DNA of 64,000 nt from Epiperipatus broadwayi (Eukaryota > Onychophora > Udeonychophora > Euonychophora > Peripatidae): the NCBI GenBank assembly GCA_028023455.1, contig JAQFVV010006341.1:1798001-1862000 (forward strand), given 5' to 3'. The position numbers were made by a program, and so were the translations under genes. Under the pieces are notes generated by a model. The model had not been told where the DNA came from, searched no databases, and worked only from the letters and a program-made list of their open reading frames with translations. Positions 47,793-59,599 of this stretch are shown here, in pieces (position 1 is the first letter of the stretch; every line of letters begins with the position of its first letter).

Positions 47793-48153
47793 ACATTTTT
47801 ATATTGAACTATTTCCATCATCTAATATGTGTGTTGAATGTCTTTAGAAAAGTTTAATTTTATTTAAATATTCCAAAGGCATTCAACTGTTGGTAATACC
47901 ACAGCAAACAGGTTAGTATATGCACATACTAACCTGTTTGCTGTGATATTACTAACAGTTAGTGCATATACTAACCTGTTTTCTGTGATATTACTAACAG
48001 TTGTTTGCTGTGATATTACTAACAGTTGGTGCATATACTAACCTGTTTGCTGTGAGTTGAATGCATTTGGAATATTTAAATAAAATTAAACTTTTCTAAA
48101 GACATTCAACACACATATTAGATAATGGAAATAGTCCAATATAAAAATACATA
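47793..48153. repeat. fold-back element with internal 40-bp-class tandem units
   Basis: The left arm (47793-47930) and right arm (to 48153) are long inverted repeats sharing AATATGTGTGTTGAATGTCT and ATTTTATTTAAATATTCCAA. They meet in a hairpin formed by GCAAACAGGTTAGTATATGC and its complement. The right side carries extra units of GTGATATTACTAACAGTT (three occurrences). The structure suggests a MITE or foldback-type element. Confidence 0.75.
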
Positions 48154-48284
48154 CAGCTAGAACACCATCATTACAAACCTTCAGAAAAACATTTGCTTAC
48201 ATGTTTATATATAAAGTTGAATTCAGATCCTGTGAATATGAGAAACATCATTTATTATTTTTATATCCATTCACTGCAAAACAA

Positions 48285-48620
48285 ATTTTTTTCTGAGTTT
48301 AAGCATAAGTTTCTTCCATCCATAGTTTCTCTTCTCCACATCATACCAAAAATGTTTTTATTTCATTCACCCATCTCACATAATGGACTCTTTCTAGAAT
48401 TCTTATAATCTCTGGGATCCAGTTTAAGACTTAAACTGTCAATATCCAGCCCAACTCCATTTCAGTCTTTTGTTTATTTGAATAATATCAATGATAGCTG
48501 TTTTCTCTCTCAACTGATATTTTGCTTTCAATTCCTTCTTGTTACTTTCGACATATATCTTTCCATATTTCATTGACCTAGCTGAGGTTTCTGCATTGTT
48601 CTTCTGATAAAGGACACCTC
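48285..48620 (-). mobile_element. RTE-like LINE, 3' fragment
   Basis: Decayed match to the 3' coding end of the element at 61313-63478: TTCTCTTCTCCACATCA, CCAGCCCAACTCCA and CTTCTTGTTACT occur in the same order and orientation. Confidence 0.75.
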
Positions 48621-50370
48621 TCAGATAATAGAGAATAGTATTGCTAAGACAATAACTTGAGAATAAAAAGTAAAAGAGTATTGAGATTTTCTAAATAAAA
48701 CAATATGGAGATCATATATTTTTCGTTAGATCACTTCTCAAAGAGAGAAATCAGTGCCAGAGAATAACAAAATTTTCTTGGATTTTTGAATTAAGCATTA
48801 TTTTCTAACTTTTAATCATGTTCATTCTTTTATGCCATCCAACTATACTTTTCATTAAATTTTATTTTCAAAAATATGTTGAGGGAGAACTTAATTTTCA
48901 TTTGAATTTTTCTTAATATGATCATATTTATACATTTTTGTTTTTCTATTATTTATAAAAATTATGATTAAGCTAATTTCAATAATGTTTTTTAATCCAT
49001 TTCATTCTTAAGTTCAGACTAGTAGACTGAATCAGATATAGTATGTCATTCTAAGACTGTCTAAATATTTGACCATTGTTATTTGCTACTAGATAGTCAG
49101 CAATTAACTTATCCAATGCTTTCTTGATAACAAGTATGTTTATTTTCACAGTGATTTTTTTTTATTATATCACAAGTTTTATCTGCTTGAAGAAGACTTT
49201 GCACATTTCAGATACTAATTTTTTTGTAGATTTTTAATAATTTCTTGATTTTTTAAAGCCTGAGAAAGATATTAACTTGCATTATTCAAAACTGAACTCT
49301 AGAAAGGTAAATATAGTAAGAATCTGCTACTTTCTCATTTAAGTTCTAATTTCTGATATCATGCCCTTATGGCCAATACTCTTCCATTATTAAATGATGA
49401 CAGCCCCATGCCAGATTTAATGCTCACTATCAAAACAAATGCTTTGATTGTATAAGTTGCTATTGACAGAATAAGTTCCACAGCAGCCTTAATAATTTGT
49501 TTTAATTTAGATGGTAAATAAATCTCACATTAACATGATTTAAAAATTGAGAAAAAATAATAATGTTTAGAAAATTTCTGTTAAAAGAAGAAGATTAAAA
49601 TTAACAAATAAATAACCAATCAAAACAAGATTGAAATAAACAACTATTAATAACTATATTATAATATTTATTGAACCAGCTTTCATCTCCACTGAGACTT
49701 TCCCAAGATATTATACAATACAACTGTAAGTTTAAAAATGATAATAATAAGAATAATCATATAAAGTATGAGCATCAGAAGTGGCAGTACATCACTCTAC
49801 CACAGCATTAAAATCATCCAGGGTTATATACTGGAGGATTTATGTTTATTGAGTTCTTTTTTTAAAACTTAATATTAAATTATGTATTTTTAATTTAATT
49901 CTCTAATAATAGTATTTGAATAACAAAATTATTAGAATAATAATATTTTTAGCTTTATATTAAAGCCAAATTTAGCAAGTTCCTATATATTGCCTCATTG
50001 AGCAGGATTATGAACTAAAAAAAAAAAAAAACAAGTTTATTGAAGAAATGATATAAGAATCATCCTTTTCACAAAGCAGACATTTATTAATTATAGACTA
50101 ATATGCTCTAAAGTTAAAATGATAGTTGCATTAAAATACAGATCTTACTTCAAATAAATTCTTTAAAAATATCTAATTTTCATGGTAAATTTCAATTGCT
50201 ATTAAACATTAAAATTGCCAGTGTCGATTTTCAATATTGCTATGTTATACTGAACCATAAAGTTCTCTTTAAGCTATTGTGAATATAAATTTATTTTCTA
50301 ATTTCATAAAAGAGAAGAATCTTTATTGTTTTTTTGACAATGATTTTATTATTAGTAACTCCACTAAAAA
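48621..50370. other. AT-rich sequence, nothing recognised
   Basis: No conserved coding frame or repeat boundary is supported. Confidence 0.4.
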
Positions 50371-50388
50371 GAAATGTGGTAGTTTTTT

Positions 50389-50489
50389 TTTTTCATGTGT
50401 CAAAGCATCGGCCAGGAAGCGAACCCGCAAACCTGGGAACAACAGCTTGTAAGGCAGCAGTGCTGACTACTCGACTATCAACGCTTGAC
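50389..50489 (-). mobile_element. retroposed tRNA-like sequence (tRNA pseudogene or minimal SINE)
   Basis: The minus strand reads as a tRNA: TGTCAA...TTGACA acceptor ends, an A-box-like TAGTCGAGTAGTCAGC, an anticodon-arm-like CTGCCTTACAAGC (apparent anticodon TAC), and a clear B box GGGTTCGCTTCC. It is followed by an A11 tail and flanked by the 15-bp direct repeat AATGTGGTAGTTTTT (50374-50388 and 50490-50504). Tail plus target duplication mean it was copied through RNA by a LINE machinery. Mispairs in the T stem argue against a working tRNA. Confidence 0.8.
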
Positions 50490-50769
50490 AATGTGGTAGT
50501 TTTTGAAGCCAAATAATAAGCATTATACAGACTTAAAAGCAGAAGACTAATATAAAAGCTTAAAAGTAATTGGTCAATACAAAGAAGATGCAGTTATTCA
50601 CTGCAGATATTCATTGATCGTGATAACTTTAAATTTTTTTGGTGCATTAAAAAGAGCATATAAACTTGAAAAATAATATCATAATCTGATTAAATTCATG
50701 ACTAGCATTATTTTATCTGATAATGATAATATTTTAAACAAAGAAATATTTTTATTATCACTTAAATAT

Positions 50770-52210
50770 AGATAAAAGTATTGGGATGACAGTTTTCAAT
50801 GTTGTAGGCTTAATCAAAAAGCCGCAGGTCTTGATGGATATCTAAATAAGTTTTTAAATAAATGTGTTAATGTTACTTTCAGAATTACTGGAATTTTTTA
50901 GAAAGATTTTGAACCAAAAGTTGTGACATTTGATTTTAATGATATTTCTATTGTTTCAATTTATAAAAATATGAGATCAAAAAGACTTGCAGTTTTATTA
51001 TTGAAATGTTATTCTTAATCACTATGGTAAAAATATTTTTAAGGATTACAAGTAGAAAATATTATTTCCAATCATAGATACATGATTACTGAAGACTCGA
51101 GAAGCACTATAGTCTCATTTTGTTGCCGGATAAATGCGAGAAAAGTATAAGGAGGAAATTTCTGATTTTAATGTTGCTTTTATTGATTTGGTCAAGTCAT
51201 TTGAGTTATTTAATCAAATAAGTTTATGGAAGAGGTGGTTATGCATAAAGTTTATTATTATACAATTTTTATATGATGGGAAGAGAAAAGGCACTATTAT
51301 AGCTAATGAAAAAATCTAAGCATTTGAAATGAAAACAGATATTTAACAAAAGATGGTGGTTGTTGTTCTAACACAGTTTTCAATTATTAATGTTAAGGCT
51401 TCAGGGATCAAGATGTGATAATGGTTTAATGGTGGAATTTTACTTTGAATTGATTGAAAACAAAAACAAATTCTAACTTTACAGTATATGGATAATAATA
51501 CTTTTGCCGATTCATATCTATAAATTATTCTTAATGTTTTGAAAACAATCTATAAAGATTTTGATTTAGTAATTAATGTTAAAAAAATTCAAGTATCAGC
51601 CAGTGAACGCAAAAAAATCTTCAGCAACTTTTGATTTGGAAGGATATCAAATTATGAATATGAATCAATGGCAATATCTTGGTTGTTTTTTAAATAAATA
51701 AGCCGATTTAGATATTCAGGTGCAACATAGACACCAATGTAATTTACAAGTTTAAAAATAGAACATTTCATCATAGTGATATAACTAAATTAGTTATATA
51801 TAGAGCAGTTATTTTGCACAATTTATTAATATATGTCAGTGACATTTGAACTCCTGTCTACAATTTAATGGCATTAGAAAAATTTCTAAGAATGCTCTCT
51901 AAGATTTTAAATATATAATGGTAAGATCATAAAAACAATTGAAAGTTTTGTCAATTTACTCTAAAATCTGTTATTATAAGGCCATTTTGGTGGATTGAGC
52001 ATATAAAATGAATAAATAGAAAGAGACTTTTAGAAAAAAAAAAGGTATGGTAAATTTAAGCATGATTTTTAAGAAAGGGAGATCTCATTAAGTTATAAAG
52101 ATAATCTCAAAGGCCATTTGAAAAAATGCAAAATTGATCGTTTTCATAGCTGAGAATATAATGGGGAGAGACACTTATATAAGATTAAAATCATTTAAAA
52201 AATAAAATTT
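50770..52210 (+). mobile_element. L2/CR1-like LINE relic
   Basis: Plus-strand decayed pol. KAAGLDGY (about 50820) is followed by the motif A region in a 61-codon frame at 51134-51319 (REKYKEEISDFNVAFIDLVK then FELFNQISLW and FLYDG), where the catalytic Asp of FIDL is retained. Further pieces are LEGYQIMNMNQWQYLGCF (about 51645), LEKFLRMLSKIL (about 51880), and YKDNLKGHLKKCKIDRF in the C-terminal tail (about 52095). Stops lie between all parts. Confidence 0.75.
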
Positions 52211-52353
52211 GGATGCACAAGTTAAAAGATAGCACTACAAGATATCAGTTAAACAAACTTAAGGTTCTGCATGTGATATATAAAAATAAGTGTTTCTGGC
52301 TTCAATACAAATCAGAACTTACCTTTAATTTACTTTTTTTTTTTATCATTGTT

Positions 52354-52366
52354 CCCCCCCCCCCCC
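52354..52366. repeat. C13 homopolymer
   Basis: A run of thirteen C directly after a T-rich tract. Such runs are prone to length errors in assembly. Confidence 0.7.
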
Positions 52367-52799
52367 AAGTTAACATGATAAATCTTATTTCTTTCATATC
52401 TCTGCCAAAGACTAACCACTAATAGGATTTTAATTTGGAAATTATTAACTAATAGGATCTTGGTCAAAGTTGAACATTTATTGTTCCTTAACATAATTGA
52501 TCTTAACATAGTCATATGGGATCAGCTTACAAAATATATTGTAAATACAGTCACATTTCAATAATTTATATTATGTTGAAATCGTTGTCTTTTTTTTTTA
52601 TAAACTATGCATATCAAAAATTTTACTTTTCTAAGTTAATAATACTTTTAAAATATATTTTGAAAAAAAAAAAAAAAATCTTTTCTTATAAACATATCTA
52701 TTATAATTTTGGTTTTACAATTAAGTGATACATTTACATATGATAGTAATCCACATCATAATTATACAAAACATTAATTACCTTGAGAAGTTGCTTTTA

Positions 52800-52935
52800 T
52801 TTATTATTATAATTCTTTAACTGTTCATGTAAATCATAATGCCACAACAAATTTTCTCCATGCAGCTTGATCTTCTATATCTAATTTCACTCTGTGATTT
52901 TCCAAGACTACATCTATATTTTTCCCATTTTATTT
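52800..52935 (-). mobile_element. possible LINE 3' scrap
   Basis: The minus strand reads LENHR then VKLDIEDQAAWRKFV, across frame breaks, similar to the D..AWR tail of several LINE proteins. Too short to classify. Confidence 0.3.
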
Positions 52936-53310
52936 TAGGTTTGTTTCTATGATAATTTTATATCATATCTAGTCTAGATTTTCTCTCAATATTTTCCCAT
53001 CTATAAAGTTGATGGCTCAATCAATCCCAATCTTTGCATGGTTTTCTTTTCACTTAATATTACTCATAGTAAGTATAAATTTCAAAATCACAAAAATATC
53101 TGCTGATAAATATTTACAGACTTTAAATCACCCTAATAAGATTATTTTCCAATATTGGTATTCATCTAAAAAGAACAGATTTCACATGCTGAAATTAATT
53201 ATCTACTGCAAATTATTAAATATAATTCCAGTCTTAATTTTTCACGCTTCAGAGTTTATTTTTTTTATATAAAGAATCTTTCTAGCTAGAATTTTCAGAT
53301 TTTATGACAT

Positions 53311-54320
53311 AATACCTGGTAAAATGAAAATATATACAGAAAAGGTGTTTTTTTAAAATAATATTTAGCTTTATTACTGCTTGGCATGCTTTCAATATAT
53401 TTTTATTATATCACATTCATGTAATATAGTGTTATAATTAAATGGTTCTTTATATCAATGTTTAATTAACCATTGTATTCAATTTTAATTTAAAATTTAA
53501 ATTTAAATATTTAAAAAGCCTATTTCTTTGAAATGGGTAAAAAAAAACAATATTAAACAGTACACAAATGATCTCCAAAATATGGGATATAATCATGATA
53601 AAATCATAAACACCTTAAAGAGATTCTATAAAAAAATAAGAAAACCTCACCCCAATCAACAAGTGGAACCTAAAAACTAGATAAGCCTACCTTATATTCC
53701 AAAGATTGCACATAAATTAAAAATATATATAAATAAATTTAATATAAGCTTTTGAACTGCTCCATCACTTAACTAATTAATCAATAACTCTAAAGACACT
53801 ATGCCAAATGATTCAGCACATCAAGTGGTCTATAGAATTAAGTGCAGCCAATCAGCTTGCAATGCAGCATATTATGGAGAGTTGAAGACTAATTTGTCAA
53901 CAAGACTTTCCCAACACAGACATTTATACAATAGAGCCGTCAGAGGTAAAGAACACCAATATTTACAGACCACAAGCAAAAAACTGGTCATAGATTCGAG
54001 ATAACAAAAACAGAGATAGTATACAGGAGAGGATAAAAAGCAGAAGATTAAAAAAGCATGTGCAATAGCTGGTGACCATTTTTCTATTAACAAAAAAGAA
54101 ACAAATATACATATTTCAAAGAAATAGGCTATTTAAATATTCAAATTTAAATTAAAATTGAATACGTGAACAGTTAATTAAATATTCATATAAAGTATAC
54201 TATGTGCCATAAATATGATATAGTAAAAATATATTGAAAGCATGTTAAGCAATAATAAAGCTAAATATTATTTAAAAAATTATATTTTCTGTGTGCATTT
54301 TCATTTTATCAGATATTACA
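53311..54320 (+). mobile_element. Penelope-like element relic with inverted arms
   Basis: The inner 0.58 kb encodes the C-terminal part of a Penelope-like protein. It is enclosed by inverted repeats of about 210-225 bp (53311-53534 and 54112-54320) sharing TTTCAAAGAAATAGGCT and AAAATATATTGAAAGCATG. Penelope-like elements often carry such pLTRs in inverted arrangement. No hammerhead motif was found in these arms. The RT domain is missing. Confidence 0.8.
53610..54115 (+). pseudogene. Penelope-like GIY-YIG endonuclease segment
   Basis: Frames with a few stops read SLPYIPKIAHKLKIYINKF and then SKDTMPNDSAHQ, the linker seen before the nuclease. VVYRIKCSQSACNAAYYGE and LSTRLSQHRHLYNRAVRG follow (open at 53801-54004). 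VVY and YYG stand where GIY and YIG are expected, with the Arg of the LSTRLSQH helix and the CCHH-type cysteines of Penelope elements. The usual final segment (ACAIAGDHFSINKKET) is also recognisable. The intact protein would nick target DNA for reverse transcription. Confidence 0.82.
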
Positions 54321-56338
54321 TTGGCTCAGAAAAGAATAAAATTAATAAGAATTGAATTATAAAAAATTTTATGACAATGTATTTTGTTAAGACTCATAAC
54401 ATTGTGTTCTTAATGTGAATTTGAGACTAGTTTTCCATGTTTTACAAATTAAGACAATTGCAACCATACATCTAACTTTGTCGGTGAATAGATGTTTCTT
54501 GCATTAGGTGCCCCAAAACTTTTTTGTCAGATCCAAAATTATTATAAATTCATTTCTGAATGGTCATGATTTTTAATATGACACTTTATATTTCTTTGAG
54601 CATATAGCATTTTTTCCATATTCTTTTCCATATTATCAAAAGCTTTTTAAATAGTGATGGCAGGGCTTTGCAACAATATCCACAGATTCATAAATAGACT
54701 GATCAATTTGTTCTCAGCAATAAGTGTTCTTATCTAGAATTATATGTATATCACAAAATTTTTGTTGGCATGGATAGCAATAAGTAGCTTTCATTAAATT
54801 CAAAAATTCATTTTGTAAAATAAGTTTTGATATTGTTTAGTTAATACATTTTACTATAATTTTAGTACCCTGATATTTAACATAATGATTAAATTAAGTG
54901 ATCAAACATCAAAAGATTACTGGATCAACTTTCAATTGGGGGACGGACGGACACATCTTAGTCAAATATATAAAACCATTAATAAGTTTTATTAGTCATT
55001 CAGTAGACTAGAAATTCTCCAATAATGAATAATATTATTCATTATATGAAACCATTGAATTTTATTTGCCATTTGAACATAAAATGATCTTTCATGCATT
55101 TTATTAAACAATAGTTACTTAAAACAACTATTGTGATACAATAGATAGATTGGAAATGTTATTTTCTAGTTCAAATTAACACTTAACATATTTTTTTAAA
55201 CATAAAATATATATATAGTTAAAATATAATTTATTTAACAGACTAGATATTTTCTGTTGGAAAACTATTAATTGAGATTGTAAATCAATGAAACATCCCC
55301 TATTTATGAGATGATAGAATTTTTCTTAACACACAACTAAGAAAACTCATCAGCAACTTCAAATAATATATATCCGAAAGAAAATATCTGTAAAATTTCT
55401 AAATATATTAATATTTTTCTGTTTTATTTACAGGAATATTACATTGAAAACTCATTCAGTTTTTTATTATTTTTTTTTTAAAAAAAAAGATAATCGATAA
55501 CGTCAAAATCAAGACTTCCCTAAATATTTCTAGATTTTAGAAAAGTTATCAAGATGTTTTTTTAATCTAGAATAAAAATTAATTTTAAATATGTAATTTT
55601 ATACCATTTATAATGTGTAAAAATAATAAAATATTTAATTATAAATTATACACTTTGTCGAGGCTGTGGCAGAAAAAAATTTCTCTTGTAAAATGTATAC
55701 ATTTTTAGAATTATATATATAGATAAAAACAAACTTGCTAGATAAAGTCTTACAAGAATCATAATAAGGAGTTCTGTGGTCTTCTTTTGTTCTTTTTTTT
55801 AACAATATTTATTATTTTGTAAAATTCACACTTCAGATGTTTGGGTTTTTTTTTTTTGCATATCACCTACACCCATAATTTAATTTTTATGAAAGTGTAT
55901 CATATTAGTCACATCATTCAAATACAACTCTAACATGCTTATCTAATATGTATTTATGTAAAATTCTAAATAGATTCTGAAAAAAATAATTAACATAGCT
56001 TCACTATAAGAATTACAATCATCCTCAATTACATCTAATGACTACTCAGAACTTACCTATAACTGTAGATATTACTTCTATTAATGTACATAAAGTATTA
56101 TATAGTGATAATGTTCAACTTGGCAATTGTGATTAATTATTTAATTGTAATATTATTTTTATATGATGAAAATATAAATATTTGCTTTTTATTTCTTGGA
56201 ACTTTATTTTAAAAAGAAATATTTATTTAAAAATATTTTAATATCATTAATATTTAAAATATCCTAATTTTTTACTACAATAAATTTCATGGAGAGCAAA
56301 TCATATAACCTGTTGATATCACAACATAGCTTAGATAT
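54321..56338. other. AT-rich sequence, nothing recognised
   Basis: No gene or element is supported. A (GACG)n-like GGGGGACGGACGGACACA motif at about 54938 stands out but is isolated. Confidence 0.4.
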
Positions 56339-57328
56339 TGTAACAGTCAAAACACGTGTATCTCATTAACATATTGCAGAATTCGACCACCACACAGAAC
56401 AGCAGCACCATCGAGTAGCGAAGCCACCGGTAATACTGAGTTCGAACATAGTTTATCGGTTCCACAATACAATCTACGGAATAACGCCTCTGATGCGACA
56501 TAAGTAAACACTTCTTTAGGCACGGTGGTCAGGGAGATGCACGAGATTCATGGGTTTTGTTTCCGAGTTGGCCAACAATCAAACGAATATTAATTAATAT
56601 ATAGAATCGAGGAAATGTCTATAATGGGCATCGAATAAATGAAAACTTAACTACAGACGTATATTTAGAATTATTTATTTACGTATTTAATAAAAGAAAA
56701 CATTATTAATGTGATTAATCATATTTTAAATTCAAAGTCTCAACAGCTAATTGATAATATTATATATATAAAAATACATTTATTTATATGGAGCATTTAT
56801 TTATATGAAGGCGTAATCTAGCTACCTAGGGTTCTCGAGTGAGTATTTCTAATGCGTGCTGTAAGGAATTTATACTTTGCACTGCAAGAGTCATCAGTAA
56901 CGGCGGACATACATTTATTTAATAAAAATATTTATTTTACGACTAAGGGCAAACATTTATTTGAGAGTATATGACGAAGAGAATGCCGAGGCGGAGTGAT
57001 AGAGAGAATAATAAACTAAATAAAAGAACACGTGGTACGCTTTAGAAGGGCGATGTAAAATGGCAGCGCTGAAACTGCAATACCGTGAATAAGTTATAAG
57101 GGTTTCGGGTTGGTCTCTGCCGCGACCCGAAGAGGTAAGGTGTCACATGAGCATAACCAGGGACAAGCGGTCCGTGTCGCAATTTGCCAGCTGGCTGCGT
57201 GACGGTCGTCAAGCCCTACGGGAACATTATCATGTCCGCTTGTGTAGGACGACTGGGGTTAATTCAACCCTAGAGAATCCGGAGTATTCACGGCGTGGAA
57301 TGAGCCATCGGGGCTTCAAAACGTAACA
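56339..57328. mobile_element. candidate solo LTR, CpG-containing
   Basis: The stretch opens TGTAACAG and closes ACGTAACA, so it has TG...CA ends with a weak terminal inverted repeat. It contains the most GC- and CpG-rich stretch of the window (about 57040-57310). Local hairpins include TTCGGGT/ACCCGAA and ACAAGCGG/CCGCTTGT. No target duplication or second copy was found, so an LTR is only the best guess; a host regulatory island is the alternative. Confidence 0.4.
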
Positions 57329-57553
57329 CATGTATAATATCTAAAAGATTGTGGTAATATTTAACTAGATTTCAAACTCGGCCCAACATTATCACCGTTG
57401 ACTGAAAGAAAATTGGTGACTCTCAAAGAAATGAAATTTACATAATTATTCATTAACATTTAATAATAAAAAAATATCTAAAAAGGGAATTATTACAGCG
57501 AGTATGCCAGCTATTACGGAGGAGTAGACCCTGCATTACAATAACTGATTCTT

Positions 57554-57627
57554 TGAATGCGTGTCGATTTATATGAAATTTAAGTTATTTATAAAGCAAA
57601 TATTAATGACAATTCGACACGCATTCA
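57554..57627. repeat. perfect 14-bp inverted repeat, 46-bp loop
   Basis: TGAATGCGTGTCGA at 57554-57567 and TCGACACGCATTCA at 57614-57627. The G+C-richer arms sit in AT-rich surroundings. Confidence 0.85.
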
Positions 57628-59599
57628 CTGTTCAAGCGATTATGGATCTAGCATTAAAACTAAAACAATTGTGAGAAGGTAATATTTCAATGATAATTAT
57701 AAATAAAATGTAGATTTAAGAAATACACACCTAAGAAGGATAGAAGGGGGGGGGGTAAGCTAGATTATGCGAGACATTTACAAATTACATTAATTCTCAA
57801 ATTTTAGTTTCTCAAAATTACAATTTTAACATTTAGAAGTTATACAAATAATAGGAGATGAGCTATAGCTTATGATTACTAGAGTACTCTATAATTTGGA
57901 ATACACACACAGGTACCTGTTTTATAAGATGTTTTCGTCCATTGGTTTAATAGCAGATTGTTCGTAATTAGAAGTTTTCTTTCTTGTCCTGGGCATGTTG
58001 TTTTATTGATTTTTTTTTAACAGCAGCGGCTTTCTTGTTTATTTCAGGCAGCAGATCATTTTGGTGTTTTTACGATGGGCAAGGTGAAGCTCGGCATATA
58101 GTGGGCCATCTCCCGGTGGAGAATAATTTCGGTGCTTACTCGGTCATACCTTGCAGTATTAATTTATTTAAGATATTTTAGACGCTCCACTCGAGAGCAA
58201 AGCTAAAATTCAAGTCCAAGTCTCCAGCAAGTCTAAGATGGCCTCCTTTTTCTTATCTTGATCTTTTAATTTTCCTGTTGAGATATTTTTAGGTTTTATT
58301 TATCTTGCCCTCAGGATAATCAATGCTCTGCTGGTTTTAATTAGAAAAAAATTTGCTGTGCTATTGTTTGTTTTTCTTTACATTCGTTAATTACATTCTT
58401 TTGGAATTTTGCTATAATTAATTTATTATCTATCACTGACCGATGCTTTTAAATTTTCAAAGACAAAGGGGAATAAATTTATTTTAACTTTAATTAATTA
58501 ATACATCAGATTTTGTTAGAATTATTATTTAACGAAATTTAAATTAGCAACAAATACGAACTTTATAAAATTCAAAATAACTGATTAATATTCCACAAAA
58601 TTTATTTAACTACAAGAAATCTAAATTATATTATTTTATCCGTATTTATTGCGTTTAATTTGAGATCGAAATGTGTGCGTGTTTATGCTGAATTCTACAT
58701 ATATTTATACATTTTTAATATTGTTACACACACAATTCGATACCAAAAAGTTTAAATTTGGGTGGGATAGACCGGTCAGTGAGAGACGACAGAAAAAGGT
58801 GAAACTTGAGATTCGAATACGAATCTCACTGTTTCAATATCAAAGGTTGAACATGAATATTATATAACAACTTTCTGCAATTAGTTTATGACAGATCCTT
58901 AGGAAGCCAAGACTTTCTTGCCATTTGATTGAATAGCCTAATTAGAGAAAAAAAAAAAGACATGAGTTTAAGTATACTTCCATTTCCTTAAATGAAAGCC
59001 AATTTATCAGTAAATGATTACTGACTGCCCCCATTCCTCTTTCATTTTGATGGCAGAATCTCTTTGGGAATTAATTTTTTTTTTTCCTTTTGAATTGAAA
59101 AAGTAAAAAAAAAAAAATCTTTTTTAAACATCATACATTCATTTGTCAAATAAATAAATTACAACATAATCAATTATATTTATTTCTATTTTGCCATCAT
59201 TTATCAAAATATAAAAGAAATATAACTCAATATTTTTCTCCAAATTTGAACTTTTGTAAAATGTATGCAAATCAATCATGCAAAGTAAAAATATATTGTA
59301 ATTTGACCAATATAAAATATGATATAGATTAATAAAATAATATCTGAATCCATTTGTTTAGAAATAGAATACACTACTAAAGAATGGCAAATAAGAACTT
59401 CAAATATTGTGTATATAAATACATGCTTTTGTTTTGTTTAGTTTCAAAGAGATCATTGGCAATTATTCAAAAACAATTATGGCTATTCTAATTCCATGAT
59501 ATAAAAGAAAAAAGTAGACAAAAAAAAAAAAGTTGAAAATGAGTTTTGTAATGACTATTCAAAACCAATCCATGAAATGCAAATATGTTCAGATTTATC
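57628..59599. other. mostly AT-rich; one non-repetitive GC-richer patch
   Basis: A patch at about 57950-58260 has better-than-background composition and splice-like signals on both strands, but no convincing exon (see findings). A 20-bp palindrome GAGATTCGAATACGAATCTC lies at 58808-58827. The rest is AT-rich. Confidence 0.4.

Noticed and set aside
53311-54320. Searched the Penelope arms for a hammerhead ribozyme
   Set aside because: No CTGANGA...GAAAC pair in either arm on either strand, so none is claimed.
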